A DNA stretch of 64,000 nucleotides from NCBI GenBank assembly GCA_001263235.1, contig LGRD01000002.1, forward strand, positions 434,001 through 498,000. The letters run 5' to 3'. Position numbers and translations under genes: made by a program. The stretch's first letter is position 1; each line of letters begins with the position of its first letter. The DNA comes from Methylibium sp. NZG (GTDB lineage: Bacteria; Pseudomonadota; Gammaproteobacteria; Burkholderiales; Burkholderiaceae_C). A model generated the notes under the pieces. The model did no database searches and had not been told where the DNA came from. It worked only from the letters and a program-made list of their open reading frames with translations. Below are positions 37,309 to 48,803 of the stretch, one piece after another.

Positions 37309-37638
37309 TCAGCCCTTGAGGCTGTCCAGCTCGTCGACGTTGATGGTCGCCCGGTTGCGGAACAGCACCACCAGGATCGCCAGGCCGATGGCCGACTCGG
37401 CCGCCGCGACGGTGAGGATGAAGAACACGAACACTTGGCCGGCCATGCGGTCGGCCACCACCGGCAGGTAGTGCGAGAAGGCGACGAAGTTGAGGTTGAC
37501 GGCCAGCAGCATCAGCTCGATGGCCATCAACAGCACGATCAGGTTCTTGCGGTTGAGAAAGATGCCGATCACCGACAGCGCGAACAGGATCGCGCCGACC
37601 GACAGGAAGTGACCGAGCGTGATGGGGCCGAGGCTCAT
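37309..37638 (-). CDS. nuoK: NADH-quinone oxidoreductase subunit K
   Basis: 109 residues, three helices. The two membrane glutamates needed for proton translocation are visible: E41 in [13 protein letters not shown] and E81 in [12 protein letters not shown]. The start (ATG 37638) overlaps the nuoJ stop by 4 bp (ATGA). A few residues longer at the C-terminus than the E. coli protein. Confidence 0.95.
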   Translation of the reverse strand: MSLGPITLGHFLSVGAILFALSVIGIFLNRKNLIVLLMAIELMLLAVNLNFVAFSHYLPVVADRMAGQVFVFFILTVAAAESAIGLAILVVLFRNRATINVDELDSLKG

Positions 37639-38312
37639 TTCTTGTCTCCGGCAGCGGCGGGCGGCGAGCCTGCAGCGGGCTGCGTCGCCACAGCGGCTGC
37701 GGTGGGCGCCGGTACGTCGACCTCGGGCTTCATCTGCACGAGGCGCACACGGTCGGCCTTCTTGGCTTTGACCTGCTCGGACGGGTTCTGGCCCTTGGCG
37801 TCCTTGCGCTTGCGCAGCGTGAGCGCGATGGCGGCGATGATGGCCACCAGAAGCAACACTGCGGCAATCTGCAGCGGGTACAGGTACTTGGTGTAGATCT
37901 CGATGCCGAGCAGCTTGGTGTTGCCCATCTGCAGCGCGGTTGCGTCGGCCACCGGCGCGTTGGTGAGGCGAAAGCCGGGCAGCAGCACAGCGGCCATCTC
38001 CAGCGCAATGATGACGCCGACGAACGCCGCCACCGGAAAGTGCTTCCAGAAGCCGTCGCGCAGGCCCTCGATGTTCACGTCGAGCATCATCACGACGAAG
38101 AGGAACAGCACCATCACCGCGCCGACGTACACGAGCACCAGCGAGATGGCGAGGAACTCGGCATGCAGCAGCATCCACACGCAGGCCGCGCTGAAGAAGG
38201 CGAGCACGAGAAACAGCGCCGAATGCACCGCACTGCTCGCCGTGATGACGCGAAACGCCGCCAGCAGCATGACGCCGGAGAAGATGTAGAAGAGCGCGGT
38301 GGTCGTATCCAT
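37635..38312 (-). CDS. nuoJ: NADH-quinone oxidoreductase subunit J
   Basis: 225 residues from ATG 38312; a TTG one codon upstream is less likely. Five helices, the pi-bulge helix being [16 protein letters not shown]. The C-terminal tail (about 165-225) is a cytoplasmic extension rich in Lys, Ala and Pro. Start lies 83 bp after nuoI. Confidence 0.95.
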   Translation of the reverse strand: MDTTTALFYIFSGVMLLAAFRVITASSAVHSALFLVLAFFSAACVWMLLHAEFLAISLVLVYVGAVMVLFLFVVMMLDVNIEGLRDGFWKHFPVAAFVGVIIALEMAAVLLPGFRLTNAPVADATALQMGNTKLLGIEIYTKYLYPLQIAAVLLLVAIIAAIALTLRKRKDAKGQNPSEQVKAKKADRVRLVQMKPEVDVPAPTAAAVATQPAAGSPPAAAGDKK

Positions 38313-38395
38313 CAAGTCGTTCTTGTTGACGCAGCGTGCTGGTCGTCTCGGGGCTTCGGCCCGTGCATCGCCAGCGGCTTGAGCAGGCTGTGCAG

Positions 38396-38905
38396 TCAGC
38401 GGTACGGAGCGTCGGCCGCCTTTTGCGCGGCAATTTCTTTCTCGTAGCGGTCGCCCACGGCGAGCAGCATGTCCTTAGTGAAGTACAGGTCGCCACGCTT
38501 TTCGCCGTGGTACTCGAAGACGTGGGTCTCGACGATCGAGTCGACCGGGCAGCTCTCTTCGCAGAAGCCGCAGAAGATGCACTTGGTCAGGTCGATGTCG
38601 TAGCGGGTGGTGCGGCGCGAGCCGTCGTCGCGCACGTCGCTCTCGATCGTGATGGCCATCGCCGGGCAGACCGCCTCGCACAGCTTGCAGGCGATGCAGC
38701 GCTCTTCACCGTTCTCGTATCGGCGCAGCGCGTGCAGGCCACGAAAGCGCGGCGACATCGGCGTTTTCTCTTCCGGGAACTGCACGGTGATCGCAGGCGA
38801 CAGGAAGTGCCGGCCGGTGAGCTTCAAGCCCTTGATGAGTTCGATCAGCAGGAAGCTCTTGAAGAAGTCCCTGATCGGTGTCGCGGTGCTGGTGGCAGTG
38901 CTCAT
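38396..38905 (-). CDS. nuoI: NADH-quinone oxidoreductase subunit I
   Basis: 169 residues with two 4Fe-4S ferredoxin motifs, [12 protein letters not shown] and [12 protein letters not shown], which hold clusters N6a and N6b on the electron path from NuoG to NuoB. 13 bp after nuoH. Confidence 0.97.
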   Translation of the reverse strand: MSTATSTATPIRDFFKSFLLIELIKGLKLTGRHFLSPAITVQFPEEKTPMSPRFRGLHALRRYENGEERCIACKLCEAVCPAMAITIESDVRDDGSRRTTRYDIDLTKCIFCGFCEESCPVDSIVETHVFEYHGEKRGDLYFTKDMLLAVGDRYEKEIAAQKAADAPYR

Positions 38906-38918
38906 GATGGCGGGCCCT

Positions 38919-39983
38919 TCACTTCCAGATGTTCCAGGGCGATTGGATCCACAGCCCGACCACGACCAGCCAGACCAGCGTGATCGGAATGAAGATCTTC
39001 CAGCCGAGCCGCATGATCTGGTCGTAGCGGTAACGCGGGAATGTGGCGCGCACCCACAGGAACATCGTGACGACGACGAACGTCTTCAGGCCCAGCCAGA
39101 TCCAGCCCGGAATCCAGTTGAACAGCGCGCTGTCGATCGGCGGCAGCCAGCCGCCGAGGAACAGGGTGACCGTCAGGATCGACACCAACAACATGTTGGC
39201 GTACTCGGCCAGGAAGAACATCGCGAACGACATGCCTGAGTACTCGATCATGTGGCCGGCAACGATCTCGGACTCGCCTTCGACCACGTCGAACGGGTGG
39301 CGGTTGGTCTCGGCCAGGCCCGAGATGAAGTAGACGATGAAGATCGGGAACAGCGGCAGCCAGTTCCACGACAGGAAGTTCAGCCCCATGTCGGCGAACT
39401 GGCCCTTGTCCTGCACGAGCACGATGTCGGTCATGTTCAGGCTGCCGGACACCATCAGCACCACGACGAGCGCAAAGCCCATCGGGATCTCGTAGCTCAC
39501 CATCTGCGCCGACGCGCGCAACGCGCCCAGGAAGGCGTACTTCGAGTTCGACGCCCAACCCGCGATGATGACGCCGTAGACCTCGAGCGAGGTGATCGCC
39601 ATCAGGAACAGCAGCCCGGCGTTGATGTTGGCCAGCGCGACCTCGGGCCCGAACGGGATCACCACCCACGCGGCGAGCGCCGGCATGATCGTCATGATCG
39701 GGCCGAGCAGGAACAGGCCCTTGTTCGCGGCGGCGGGGAGGATGATCTCCTTGAAGATCAGCTTCACCGCGTCGGCGATCGGCGTCAGCAAGCCCCACGG
39801 GCCGACACGGTTGGGGCCGGGGCGGATCTGCGTCCAGCCGATCGCCTTGCGCTCCCACAGCGTGAGGTAGGCCACCGCGCCCATCAGCGGCAACACGAGT
39901 GCCACGATCTTGACAAGCGTCCAGACGACTGGCCAGGCGCCGCCCAGCAAGCCGCTGCCGAAAGTCGTGATGGTGTCGAGCAT
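38919..39983 (-). CDS. nuoH: NADH-quinone oxidoreductase subunit H
   Basis: 354 residues, eight to nine helices. Quinone-site sequences include [22 protein letters not shown] near the N-terminus and the loop [20 protein letters not shown]. It forms the quinone entry chamber with NuoB and NuoD. Its start is 2 bp from the nuoG stop. Confidence 0.97.
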   Translation of the reverse strand: MLDTITTFGSGLLGGAWPVVWTLVKIVALVLPLMGAVAYLTLWERKAIGWTQIRPGPNRVGPWGLLTPIADAVKLIFKEIILPAAANKGLFLLGPIMTIMPALAAWVVIPFGPEVALANINAGLLFLMAITSLEVYGVIIAGWASNSKYAFLGALRASAQMVSYEIPMGFALVVVLMVSGSLNMTDIVLVQDKGQFADMGLNFLSWNWLPLFPIFIVYFISGLAETNRHPFDVVEGESEIVAGHMIEYSGMSFAMFFLAEYANMLLVSILTVTLFLGGWLPPIDSALFNWIPGWIWLGLKTFVVVTMFLWVRATFPRYRYDQIMRLGWKIFIPITLVWLVVVGLWIQSPWNIWK

Positions 39984-39985
39984 GG

Positions 39986-42343
39986 TCAGGCCTTCTCCAC
40001 CGTCAGCTCACCGAACATCGGGCCCAACGCGGCGGTGTGCGGGTGGCCCGCCGGCACGCGCGCGGTGGCCGGCGCAAGGGTCGGGTCGAGCCGCGCCGGC
40101 AGCACCACGTGCGCTGAGCCCTGGGTGACGATCACCTTGGCGCCCGAAGCCAGGCCGAGCCGATCCCACAGGGCTTGCGACAGGCTGGCAACGGGGGCCT
40201 GCGCATCGGCTGTCGATTGCAGCGACGCGGCCCGGCGCACGGTGGCATCGGTGGCGTAGATCGGAACGTCGGCAATGCGCTCGATGCCGGCGGCAGGTGC
40301 ATTCGCTATCGGCGCGGCACTGGCGTTTACCGCCACCTGGTTGTCGAGCCGCGAGGTGAGCGCAGATACATCGCCCAGCGCCTGCGCCCGCACGTCTTCA
40401 GAGGTCTCGAAGTCGAAGCCCTTGAGCTCCAGCAGGTTGCCCAGCACGCGCAGCACCTTCCATGCCGGGCGTGTTTCGGCGAGCGGCTTGACGACGCCGT
40501 GGAAACTCTGAACCCGGCCCTCGATGTTGACGAAGGTGCCCGAGGTTTCCGTGAAGGGCGCAATGGGCAAGAGTACGTCGGCCACGTCGTGCGCCGCCGG
40601 CTTGAACGGGCTCATGGCGACAACCATCTCGGCTTGTCTGAGCGCGGCCATCGCGGCAGCGCCGTTCGCAGCGTCCAGGCCCGGCTCGACGTTGAGCAGC
40701 AGCACCGCCTTCAGCGTGGCAGCGGGTTGGGCGCCCAGCATCTGCGCCGCGTTCAGGCCGCCCGGGCCGGGCACGGCGCCGACGAGTTGCGCGCCGACGC
40801 TGTTGCCGCAATCGCCGAGGTAGCCGACCGTGGCGCCGGTGTGCTCGCCGATCCAGTTCGCCAGCGCAAGCAAGCTGCTGGCCTGCGGATGGTGGGCGGC
40901 GGCGTTGCCGAGCAGCACGGCCTTGCGTTCGCCACCGACCAGCGAGTCGGCTATCGCCTGCGCCTGCGCGTTGGCGCGCCCGGCCATCGGCGCAGCCACG
41001 CCTTTGGCGGTGGCAATGCCGCTGGCCACATCAGCCAGCGTCTGCACCCACCCGCTGGGGGCCGCGGTCAGCCGTGTGACGACGGGCATCAACCAGTCGT
41101 CGTGCACCGCATTCAGGCTGTGGACCTTGGCGCCCTTGCGCGTGGCCTGGCGCATGCGTTGGGCGAGGAGCGGATGGTCCTTGCGCAGGAAGGAGCCGAT
41201 CACGAACGCGCGCTGCAGGTGCGACAGCGAAGCGACGGGCATGCCGAGCCAGCGTGCGGTGGGGCCTGCAGCGCTCGGCTCACCGAGGTTGCCGAAGTCG
41301 GCATGGCGCAAGCGGTGGTCGATGTTCTCGCTGCCCAGGCCGCGCACCAGCTTGGCGAGCAGGTGCAGTTCTTCGACTGTGCTGGTGCTCGATGCGAGCG
41401 CACCGATGGCCTTGGCGCCGTGGTCGAGCGATATCTGCGTGAGGCCGCGCACGACATATTGCAGCGCGGTGGTCCAGTCGGTCGTCTTCCACTCGCCGCC
41501 TTGCTTGATCATCGGCGCGGTCAGCCGCTGATCGCTGTTGAGCGCTTCGTAGGAGAAGCGGTCGCGGTCGGAGATCCAGCACTCGTTGACGGCGTCGTTC
41601 TCGAGCGGCACCACGCGCATCACCTTGTTGGCCTTGACCTGAACGATCAGGTTGGCGCCCAGGCTGTCGTGCGGGCTCACGCTCTTGCGGCGGCTCAACT
41701 CCCAGGTGCGAGCGCTGTAGCGGAACGGCTTGCTGGTGAGCGCGCCGACCGGGCAGATGTCGATCATGTTGCCCGACAGCTCGGAGTCGATGGTCTCGCC
41801 GGCGATGGTGGTGATCTCGCTGTGCTCGCCACGGTGGATCATGCCCAGCTCCATCACGCCGGCCACCTCTTGGCCGAAGCGAACGCAGCGGGTGCAGTGG
41901 ATGCAGCGGCTCATCTCTTCCATCGAAACGAGCGGGCCGACGTTCTTGTGGAACACCACGCGCTTCTCTTCGGTGTAGCGTGAGCTGGAGCCGCCGTAGC
42001 CAACGGCCAGGTCTTGCAGCTGGCACTCGCCGCCCTGGTCGCAGATGGGGCAGTCGAGCGGGTGGTTGATGAGCAGGAACTCCATCACCCCTTGCTGCGC
42101 CTTCAGCGCCTTCTCGCTCTTGGTGCGCACGACCATGCCCTGCGTCACGGGCGTGGCGCAGGCCGGCATCGGCTTGGGCGCCTTTTCGATATCGACCAGG
42201 CACATGCGGCAGTTGGCCGCGATGCTGAGCTTCTTGTGGTAGCAGAAGTGCGGAATGTAGGTGCCGGCCTGGTCGGCGGCGTGCATCACCACGCTGCCTT
42301 CGGGCACCGAGACCTTCTTGCCGTCGAGTTCGATTTCAATCAT
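39986..42343 (-). CDS. nuoG: NADH-quinone oxidoreductase subunit G
   Basis: 785 residues from ATG 42343 ([11 protein letters not shown]); the open frame upstream runs into an intergenic repeat and is not used. The N-terminal third holds a 2Fe-2S site ([15 protein letters not shown]), a His/Cys cluster ([14 protein letters not shown]) and a 4Fe-4S site (CIHCTRC). The rest is a molybdopterin-oxidoreductase-like domain without cofactor. Part of the NADH dehydrogenase arm. Confidence 0.95.
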   Translation of the reverse strand: MIEIELDGKKVSVPEGSVVMHAADQAGTYIPHFCYHKKLSIAANCRMCLVDIEKAPKPMPACATPVTQGMVVRTKSEKALKAQQGVMEFLLINHPLDCPICDQGGECQLQDLAVGYGGSSSRYTEEKRVVFHKNVGPLVSMEEMSRCIHCTRCVRFGQEVAGVMELGMIHRGEHSEITTIAGETIDSELSGNMIDICPVGALTSKPFRYSARTWELSRRKSVSPHDSLGANLIVQVKANKVMRVVPLENDAVNECWISDRDRFSYEALNSDQRLTAPMIKQGGEWKTTDWTTALQYVVRGLTQISLDHGAKAIGALASSTSTVEELHLLAKLVRGLGSENIDHRLRHADFGNLGEPSAAGPTARWLGMPVASLSHLQRAFVIGSFLRKDHPLLAQRMRQATRKGAKVHSLNAVHDDWLMPVVTRLTAAPSGWVQTLADVASGIATAKGVAAPMAGRANAQAQAIADSLVGGERKAVLLGNAAAHHPQASSLLALANWIGEHTGATVGYLGDCGNSVGAQLVGAVPGPGGLNAAQMLGAQPAATLKAVLLLNVEPGLDAANGAAAMAALRQAEMVVAMSPFKPAAHDVADVLLPIAPFTETSGTFVNIEGRVQSFHGVVKPLAETRPAWKVLRVLGNLLELKGFDFETSEDVRAQALGDVSALTSRLDNQVAVNASAAPIANAPAAGIERIADVPIYATDATVRRAASLQSTADAQAPVASLSQALWDRLGLASGAKVIVTQGSAHVVLPARLDPTLAPATARVPAGHPHTAALGPMFGELTVEKA

Positions 42344-42370
42344 GAGACCAGTCGCAAAGCGACTCCATCT

Positions 42371-42467
42371 GCTCCCTCCCCCGCTGGGGGAGGGCCGGGG
42401 TGGGGGCGGGCTGCCACCGAGCGCCAGTGCGGCCCCCATCCCAACCTTCCCCCAGCGGGGGAAGGAG
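42371..42467. repeat. Palindromic element between nuoF and nuoG
   Basis: Arms GCTCCCTCCCCCGCTGGGGG (from 42371) and CCCCCAGCGGGGGAAGGAGC (ending 42468) are inverted copies extending inward about 38 bp each. Each arm is itself palindromic (CCCCCGCTGGGGG). The arms resemble those of the G21/C21 element at 21097-21193. It fills most of the 149-bp gap inside the nuo operon. Confidence 0.8.
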
Positions 42468-42492
42468 CCGGCCCGCGACGTTTACGCAAGGA

Positions 42493-43869
42493 TCAAACAT
42501 GCGCCGCCACCAAACAATGCTTGTGTTCGATGTGATGAACGAACTCATCACGAAAGTGCTTGATCATCGCCCGCACCGGCATCGCCGCCGCATCCCCCAG
42601 CGCACAGATCGTGCGCCCCTGGATGTTGTCGGCCACCGAATTGAGCAACTCGATGTCCTCCATGCGCCCCTTGCCGTGCTCGATCCGCTCGACCATGCGG
42701 AACAACCAGCCCGTGCCTTCGCGGCAGGGCGTGCACTGCCCGCAACTCTCGTGCATGTAGAAGTAGCTCAGGCGCAGCAGGCTCTTGACCATGCAGCGCG
42801 AGTCGTCCATCACGATGACCGCGCCCGAGCCGAGCATCGAGCCGGCCTTGGCGATGCTGTCGTAGTCCATCGTCAGGTCCATCATCACCGACGCCGGCAG
42901 CACCGGGGCCGATGAACCGCCGGGAATGACCGCCTTCAACTTGCGGCCGGTACGCACGCCGCCGGCCAGCTCCAGCAGCTTCGAGAACGGTGTGCCGAGC
43001 GGGATCTCGTAGTTGCCGGGCAGGTTCACGTCGCCCACCACCGAGTAGATCTTGGTGCCACCGTTGTTGGGCTTGCCCACCTCGAGATACGGCTGGCCGC
43101 CGTTGCGGATGATCCACGGCACCGCGCCGAAGGTCTCGGTGTTGTTGATCGTCGTCGGCTTGCCGTACAGGCCGTAGCTCGCCGGGAACGGCGGCTTGAA
43201 GCGCGGCTGGCCCTTCTTGCCTTCGAGCGATTCGAGCAGTGCCGTCTCTTCACCGCAGATGTAGGCGCCGAAGCCGTGCGCCGCGTGCAGCTGAAAGCTG
43301 AAGCCGCTGCCGAGAATGTGGTCACCGAGGTAACCCGCCTCGCGCGCCTGGCGCAGCGCCTCCTCAAAACGTTCGTAAACCTCGAAGATCTCGCCGTGGA
43401 TGTAGTTGTAGCCCACGCCGATGCCCATCGCATACGCCGCGATCGCCATGCCTTCGATGACGATGTGCGGGTTGAACATCAGGATGTCGCGGTCCTTGCA
43501 GGTGCCGGGCTCGCCTTCGTCGGAATTGCACACCAGGTACTTCTGCCCCGGGTACTGGCGCGGCATGAAGCTCCACTTCAGGCCGGTCGGAAAGCCTGCG
43601 CCGCCGCGACCACGCAGTCCGGAGGTCTTGACCTCGGCAATCACCTGCTCGGGCGTCATGCCCACGACCGGCGGGTCGCCCTGCGGGGGCGCGCCATCCT
43701 TGCCGAGAATCTTGCGCAGCGCCTGATAGCCACCGCGCGCTTCGTAGTCTTTCAGCGACCAGTTGCTGCCGTTCAGGCCAGCAAGAATTTGTGCGCCGAG
43801 GTGCCGGCCGTGGAAGCAGGTCTCGTGGCCCTGGGCCTGGAACTTCGAGAGGTCGGGCATCGGCTTCAT
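42493..43869 (-). CDS. nuoF: NADH-quinone oxidoreductase subunit F
   Basis: 458 residues from ATG 43869. NADH/FMN-binding sequences [16 protein letters not shown] and the cluster N3 motif [12 protein letters not shown] are present. It accepts hydride from NADH and passes electrons into the chain. Start is 5 bp after the nuoE stop. Confidence 0.97.
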   Translation of the reverse strand: MKPMPDLSKFQAQGHETCFHGRHLGAQILAGLNGSNWSLKDYEARGGYQALRKILGKDGAPPQGDPPVVGMTPEQVIAEVKTSGLRGRGGAGFPTGLKWSFMPRQYPGQKYLVCNSDEGEPGTCKDRDILMFNPHIVIEGMAIAAYAMGIGVGYNYIHGEIFEVYERFEEALRQAREAGYLGDHILGSGFSFQLHAAHGFGAYICGEETALLESLEGKKGQPRFKPPFPASYGLYGKPTTINNTETFGAVPWIIRNGGQPYLEVGKPNNGGTKIYSVVGDVNLPGNYEIPLGTPFSKLLELAGGVRTGRKLKAVIPGGSSAPVLPASVMMDLTMDYDSIAKAGSMLGSGAVIVMDDSRCMVKSLLRLSYFYMHESCGQCTPCREGTGWLFRMVERIEHGKGRMEDIELLNSVADNIQGRTICALGDAAAMPVRAMIKHFRDEFVHHIEHKHCLVAAHV

Positions 43870-43874
43870 CGTGC

Positions 43875-44399
43875 TCACACTTTCGTCGCGGCATCGGCGC
43901 TCGCATGCTCGCGCAAGGTCGCGACGAGCGCATCGAGCCGTTCGTTGTTCATGAAGCTGCACATCTGCCGGTCGTTCACCAGCATCACCGGCGCGTCGGC
44001 GCAGGCGCCGAGGCACTCGCTCTTTTGCACCGTGAACAGGCTGTCGGCGGTGGTGCCGCCCTCTTCCACCGCCAGCCGGCGGCACAGGTGCTCGAGCGCC
44101 GATTGCCCGTCGCGCAGCTGGCACGGTAGGTTGGTGCAGACGTTGAACTTGTAGCGGCCCAGCGGCCGCTGGTTGTACATGTTGTAGAACGTCGTCACCT
44201 CGTGCACCGCGATCGGCGGCATGCCGAGGTAGTCGGCGACGACCTTCTCGGCCTGGCCTGAGACGAAGCCCTGCTCTTGTTGCACGATGGCCAGGCAGGC
44301 CATCACCGCGGACTGCGCCTGGTCGGGCGGGTACTTGGCGACTTCGACGGCAAAGCGCTGGCGCGTCGCGTCGGACAGCACGAAGGCTTCTGCGCTCAT
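43875..44399 (-). CDS. nuoE: NADH-quinone oxidoreductase subunit E
   Basis: 174 residues from ATG 44399, overlapping the nuoD stop by 4 bp. Thioredoxin-like 2Fe-2S protein; cysteine ligands in CTNLPC and CLGAC (cluster N1a). Works with NuoF. Confidence 0.96.
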   Translation of the reverse strand: MSAEAFVLSDATRQRFAVEVAKYPPDQAQSAVMACLAIVQQEQGFVSGQAEKVVADYLGMPPIAVHEVTTFYNMYNQRPLGRYKFNVCTNLPCQLRDGQSALEHLCRRLAVEEGGTTADSLFTVQKSECLGACADAPVMLVNDRQMCSFMNNERLDALVATLREHASADAATKV

Positions 44400-45649
44400 C
44401 GGTCGATCTCCCCGAACACGATGTCCATCGTGCCGATCACGGCCACCGCGTCGGCAATCATGTGGCCGCGTGCCATCTCGTCGAGCGCGGCCAGGTGCGG
44501 GAATCCGGGCGCGCGAATCTTCAGGCGGTACGGCTTGTTCGCGCCGTCGCTGACGAGGTAAATGCCGAACTCGCCCTTCGGGTGCTCGACCGCGGCATAC
44601 GCCTCGCCTTCGGGCACATGGAAGCCTTCGGTGAAGAGCTTGAAGTGGTGGATCAACTCTTCCATGCTCGACTTCATCTCGACGCGCGACGGCGGCGCCA
44701 CCTTGTGGTTGCTGGTGATCACCGGCCCGGGGTTGGCGCGCAACCAATCGACGCACTGCTGGATGATGCGGTTGGCCTGGCGCATCTCCTCCACACGCAC
44801 GAGGTAGCGGTCGTAGGTGTCGCCGCCCTTGCCGAGCGGGATGTCGAAGTCCATGTGCTCATAAACGTCGTAAGGCTGGTGCTTGCGCAGGTCCCACAAC
44901 ACGCCCGAGCCGCGCAGCATCGGGCCGGTGAAGCCGAGGTTCAGCGCCCGCTCCGGCGACACGACGCCGATGCCGACGGTGCGTTGCTTCCAGATGCGGT
45001 TGTCGGTGAGCAGCGTCTCGTAGTCGTCGACGTTGGCGGGGAAGCGTTTGCAGAAGTCTTCGATGAAGTCGAGCACCGAGCCTTCGCGGTTCTCGTTGAG
45101 CTTGGCGATCGCCTTGGCGTTGCGGATCTTCGAGGCCTTGTACTGCGGCATCGTGTCAGGAAGATCGCGGTACACGCCGCCGGGGCGGAAGTAGGCGGCG
45201 TGCATGCGCGCGCCCGACACCGCCTCGTACATGTCGAACAAGTCTTCGCGCTCGCGGAACGCGTAGATCAGGATGTTCATCGCGCCGCAGTCCAGGCCAT
45301 GCGCGCCGATCCACAGCAGGTGGTTCAGGATGCGCGTGATCTCGCTGAACATCACGCGGATGTATTGCGCGCGCACCGGCACGTCGACACCGAGCAGCTT
45401 CTCGATGGCCAGGCAGTAGGCGTGCTCGTTGCACATCATCGACACGTAGTCGAGCCGGTCCATATAGGGCAGCGACTGGATGTAGGTCTTGCTCTCGGCC
45501 AGCTTCTCGGTGGCGCGGTGCAGCAGGCCGATGTGCGGGTCGGCGCGCTGGATCACTTCGCCGTCGAGTTCGAGCACCAGCCGCAGCACCCCGTGCGCAG
45601 CGGGGTGCTGCGGGCCGAAGTTCAGCGTGTAGTTCTTGATGTCAGCCAT
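44396..45649 (-). CDS. nuoD: NADH-quinone oxidoreductase subunit D
   Basis: 417 residues, the 49-kDa subunit. [15 protein letters not shown] near the N-terminus holds a quinone-site histidine. NuoC and NuoD are separate genes here, unlike the fused nuoCD of E. coli. 9 bp after nuoC. Confidence 0.97.
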   Translation of the reverse strand: MADIKNYTLNFGPQHPAAHGVLRLVLELDGEVIQRADPHIGLLHRATEKLAESKTYIQSLPYMDRLDYVSMMCNEHAYCLAIEKLLGVDVPVRAQYIRVMFSEITRILNHLLWIGAHGLDCGAMNILIYAFREREDLFDMYEAVSGARMHAAYFRPGGVYRDLPDTMPQYKASKIRNAKAIAKLNENREGSVLDFIEDFCKRFPANVDDYETLLTDNRIWKQRTVGIGVVSPERALNLGFTGPMLRGSGVLWDLRKHQPYDVYEHMDFDIPLGKGGDTYDRYLVRVEEMRQANRIIQQCVDWLRANPGPVITSNHKVAPPSRVEMKSSMEELIHHFKLFTEGFHVPEGEAYAAVEHPKGEFGIYLVSDGANKPYRLKIRAPGFPHLAALDEMARGHMIADAVAVIGTMDIVFGEIDR

Positions 45650-45658
45650 GAGGCGCGG

Positions 45659-46255
45659 TCAGTGCTTTACGCCGTAGTTGTCTTCGCGAATGATCCGCGG
45701 CGTGATTTCGCGCGGCTCGATCGTCACCGGCTGGTAGATCACACGCTTCTTCTCGGGGTCGTAGCGCATCTCGACGTGGCCGGTGGTCGGGAAGTCCTTG
45801 CGGAACGGATGGCCGATGAAGCCGTAGTCGGTCAGGATGCGGCGCAGGTCGAGATGGCCTTCGAAGATGATGCCAAAGAGGTCGAACGCCTCGCGCTCGA
45901 ACCAGTTGCACGAACTCCAGACGTCGTTCAGCGACGCGACGCTTGGCAACTCGTCATCGGGGCAGAACACCTTCAGGCGCACGCGCCAGTTCTTGCTGAC
46001 CGACAGCAGGTGCGAGACGACGCCGTAGCGCGGGCCCTCCCAGGCCTGGTCCTTGTAGCCGGAGTAGTCGACGCCGCACAGGTCGATCAGTTGCTCGAAG
46101 CGCAAAGCCTCGTGGTCGCGCAGCGTCTGCGCCGCCGACAGGTAGTCGGCCGCGGTCACCGTGATCGTGATCTCGCCGAGGTGGCGAGCCATCGTCTTGA
46201 CGCGCGCGCCGAGCGCCGCTTCGAGCGCTGCCTGCAAGGTATCGAGTTTGCTCAT
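45659..46255 (-). CDS. nuoC: NADH-quinone oxidoreductase subunit C
   Basis: 198 residues, the 30-kDa subunit with the family signature in ERELFDLFG-like form ([22 protein letters not shown]). It packs against NuoD. Longer than minimal NuoC by an N-terminal helix. 9 bp after nuoB. Confidence 0.95.
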   Translation of the reverse strand: MSKLDTLQAALEAALGARVKTMARHLGEITITVTAADYLSAAQTLRDHEALRFEQLIDLCGVDYSGYKDQAWEGPRYGVVSHLLSVSKNWRVRLKVFCPDDELPSVASLNDVWSSCNWFEREAFDLFGIIFEGHLDLRRILTDYGFIGHPFRKDFPTTGHVEMRYDPEKKRVIYQPVTIEPREITPRIIREDNYGVKH

Positions 46256-46264
46256 GCGCGGTGC

Positions 46265-46741
<477 letters not shown>

Positions 46742-46764
46742 ACAAGCCTTCAGTTGACGAACGA

Positions 46765-46842
46765 CGGGCCGAGCGCCGGGCCGCCCCAAGCTGGCCCGTA
46801 TCCCCTCGGGGGATCGGCCGGTGTACTCGCCGGACGAGGGGC
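46765..46842. repeat. Dispersed repeat, copy B, between nuoA and nuoB
   Basis: About 78 bp, the inverted counterpart of 6375-6453. Reading plus here against minus there: shared CGGGCC-GCGCCGGGCCGC, CCCAAGC-GGCCC, CCCCTCGGGGG, TCGGCCG, TGTAC, CGGACG-GGGGC. It separates nuoA from nuoB on the transcript without breaking the operon. Confidence 0.75.
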
Positions 46843-46846
46843 ACCA

Positions 46847-47206
46847 TCACTCCCAATCCAGCGCACCCTTCTTCCACTCGTAGACGAAGCCGACGACGAG
46901 GATGCCGAGGAAGATCATCATGGCCCAGAAGCCGGTGGTCCCAATCTCGTTCAGCGCCACCGCCCACGGGAAGAGGAACGCGATTTCCAGATCGAACAGG
47001 ATGAACAGAATGGCCACCAGGTAGTAGCGCACGTCGAACTTCATGCGCGCGTCTTCGAAGGCCTCGAAGCCGCATTCGTACGGTGAGTTCTTGGCCGTGT
47101 CTGGCCGTTGCGGCCCCAGCAGAAAGCCCAGAACCTGCGGTGCAACGCCCACCCCGACACCCACCAGGATGAACAGAATGACGGGGAGGTAGGGTTCCAG
47201 ATTCAT
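46847..47206 (-). CDS. nuoA: NADH-quinone oxidoreductase subunit A
   Basis: 119 residues from ATG 47206; a GTG three codons upstream is possible but the ATG gives the usual length. Three helices; the loop [24 protein letters not shown] is conserved and lies near the quinone site. First gene of the nuo operon, 83 bp after tRNA-Leu. Confidence 0.96.
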   Translation of the reverse strand: MNLEPYLPVILFILVGVGVGVAPQVLGFLLGPQRPDTAKNSPYECGFEAFEDARMKFDVRYYLVAILFILFDLEIAFLFPWAVALNEIGTTGFWAMMIFLGILVVGFVYEWKKGALDWE

Positions 47207-47289
47207 GATCGACACGTTGACGCGGCATTCGCGTTGGGCCCTGCGTGTTCACGAAGAACACAACGAGGCTGACAAGCAAGGACGATACC

Positions 47290-47374
47290 TGGTGCCGACG
47301 GCGAGACTCGAACTCGCACAGCTTTCGCCACTACCCCCTCAAGATAGCGTGTCTACCAATTTCACCACGTCGGC
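47290..47374 (-). tRNA. tRNA-Leu(GAG)
   Basis: 85 nt including an encoded CCA. Acceptor stem GCCGACG pairs with CGTCGGC, discriminator A, then CCA. The anticodon stem is CTATC/GGTAG around loop TTGAGGG; the anticodon GAG corresponds to CTC at 47338-47340. The D-loop AATTGGTAGACACG and the long variable arm are those of class II tRNA-Leu. Located between secG and nuoA, the typical Burkholderiales position. Confidence 0.97.
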
Positions 47375-47508
47375 GGCACACCAGAGCCGAGCCCGGATTG
47401 CATGAGGAATGGCTCCCCGGACAGCTCTGAATTCTAACCACAAAGGTGCAGCGAACCGGCTGGCTCGCTGCATTGCAGCAAGGCGACGTGGCGTTGCTGC
47501 GGCACGGC

Positions 47509-47530
47509 AAAAGCGCGCCTGTCGGCGCGC
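47509..47530 (-). terminator. Intrinsic terminator after secG
   Basis: On the minus strand GCGCGCC-GACA-GGCGCGC is followed by TTTTGCC: a perfect 7-bp GC stem with a tetraloop and a T4 run, starting 7 bases after the secG stop. It separates tpiA-secG from tRNA-Leu and nuo. Confidence 0.8.
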
Positions 47531-47537
47531 CGCCGCG

Positions 47538-48002
47538 CTACTTGGCCGGGATCGCGCCAGCGCCCGATGCCGAGGGTGACGGCGCAGTCGGCGCTGTCGG
47601 CGCAGGCGCGGCAGCCGGCGTTGCCGGCACGGCCGCACCCGGCGCCACAGTCGCCGGTGCGCTGGCAGCCGAAGGAATCTGCGCCGCGCCGGTTGCCGGC
47701 ACACTCGCCGCCGGCGCGCTAGACGCCGGCCGGTCCAGCACGCTGCCGGTGGACCCGCTCGTGCGGTCGTTGGAGGTGTAGGCCAGGGCCAAGGTGCACA
47801 AGAAGAAGACCGCCGCGCACACCGCTGTCGAGCGTGAGAGGAAGTTGGCGCTGCCGGTCGCACCGAACAGACTGCCCGACGCACCGCTGCCGAACGACGC
47901 ACCCATGTCGGCGCCCTTGCCATGCTGGATCAGCACCAAGCCGATCATCACCAGCGCAGAGATGATCTGCACCGCCACCAACAGATTCAACAACAGGTTC
48001 AT
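47538..48002 (-). CDS. secG: Preprotein translocase subunit SecG
   Basis: 154 residues from ATG 48002. Two membrane helices (about 1-24 and 52-74) with HGKGADMGASFGSGASGSLFGATGSANFLSR between them, the conserved SecG core. The last 75 residues are a low-complexity Ala/Pro tail, longer than in enteric SecG. It assists SecYE in protein export. 35 bp after tpiA. Confidence 0.94.
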   Translation of the reverse strand: MNLLLNLLVAVQIISALVMIGLVLIQHGKGADMGASFGSGASGSLFGATGSANFLSRSTAVCAAVFFLCTLALAYTSNDRTSGSTGSVLDRPASSAPAASVPATGAAQIPSAASAPATVAPGAAVPATPAAAPAPTAPTAPSPSASGAGAIPAK

Positions 48003-48037
48003 TCTTTCAACTCCGGAAATTGGGGTGGCGGCCTGCT

Positions 48038-48781
<744 letters not shown>

Positions 48782-48803
48782 GCTCAACCCTTTGCGATGT
48801 TGG

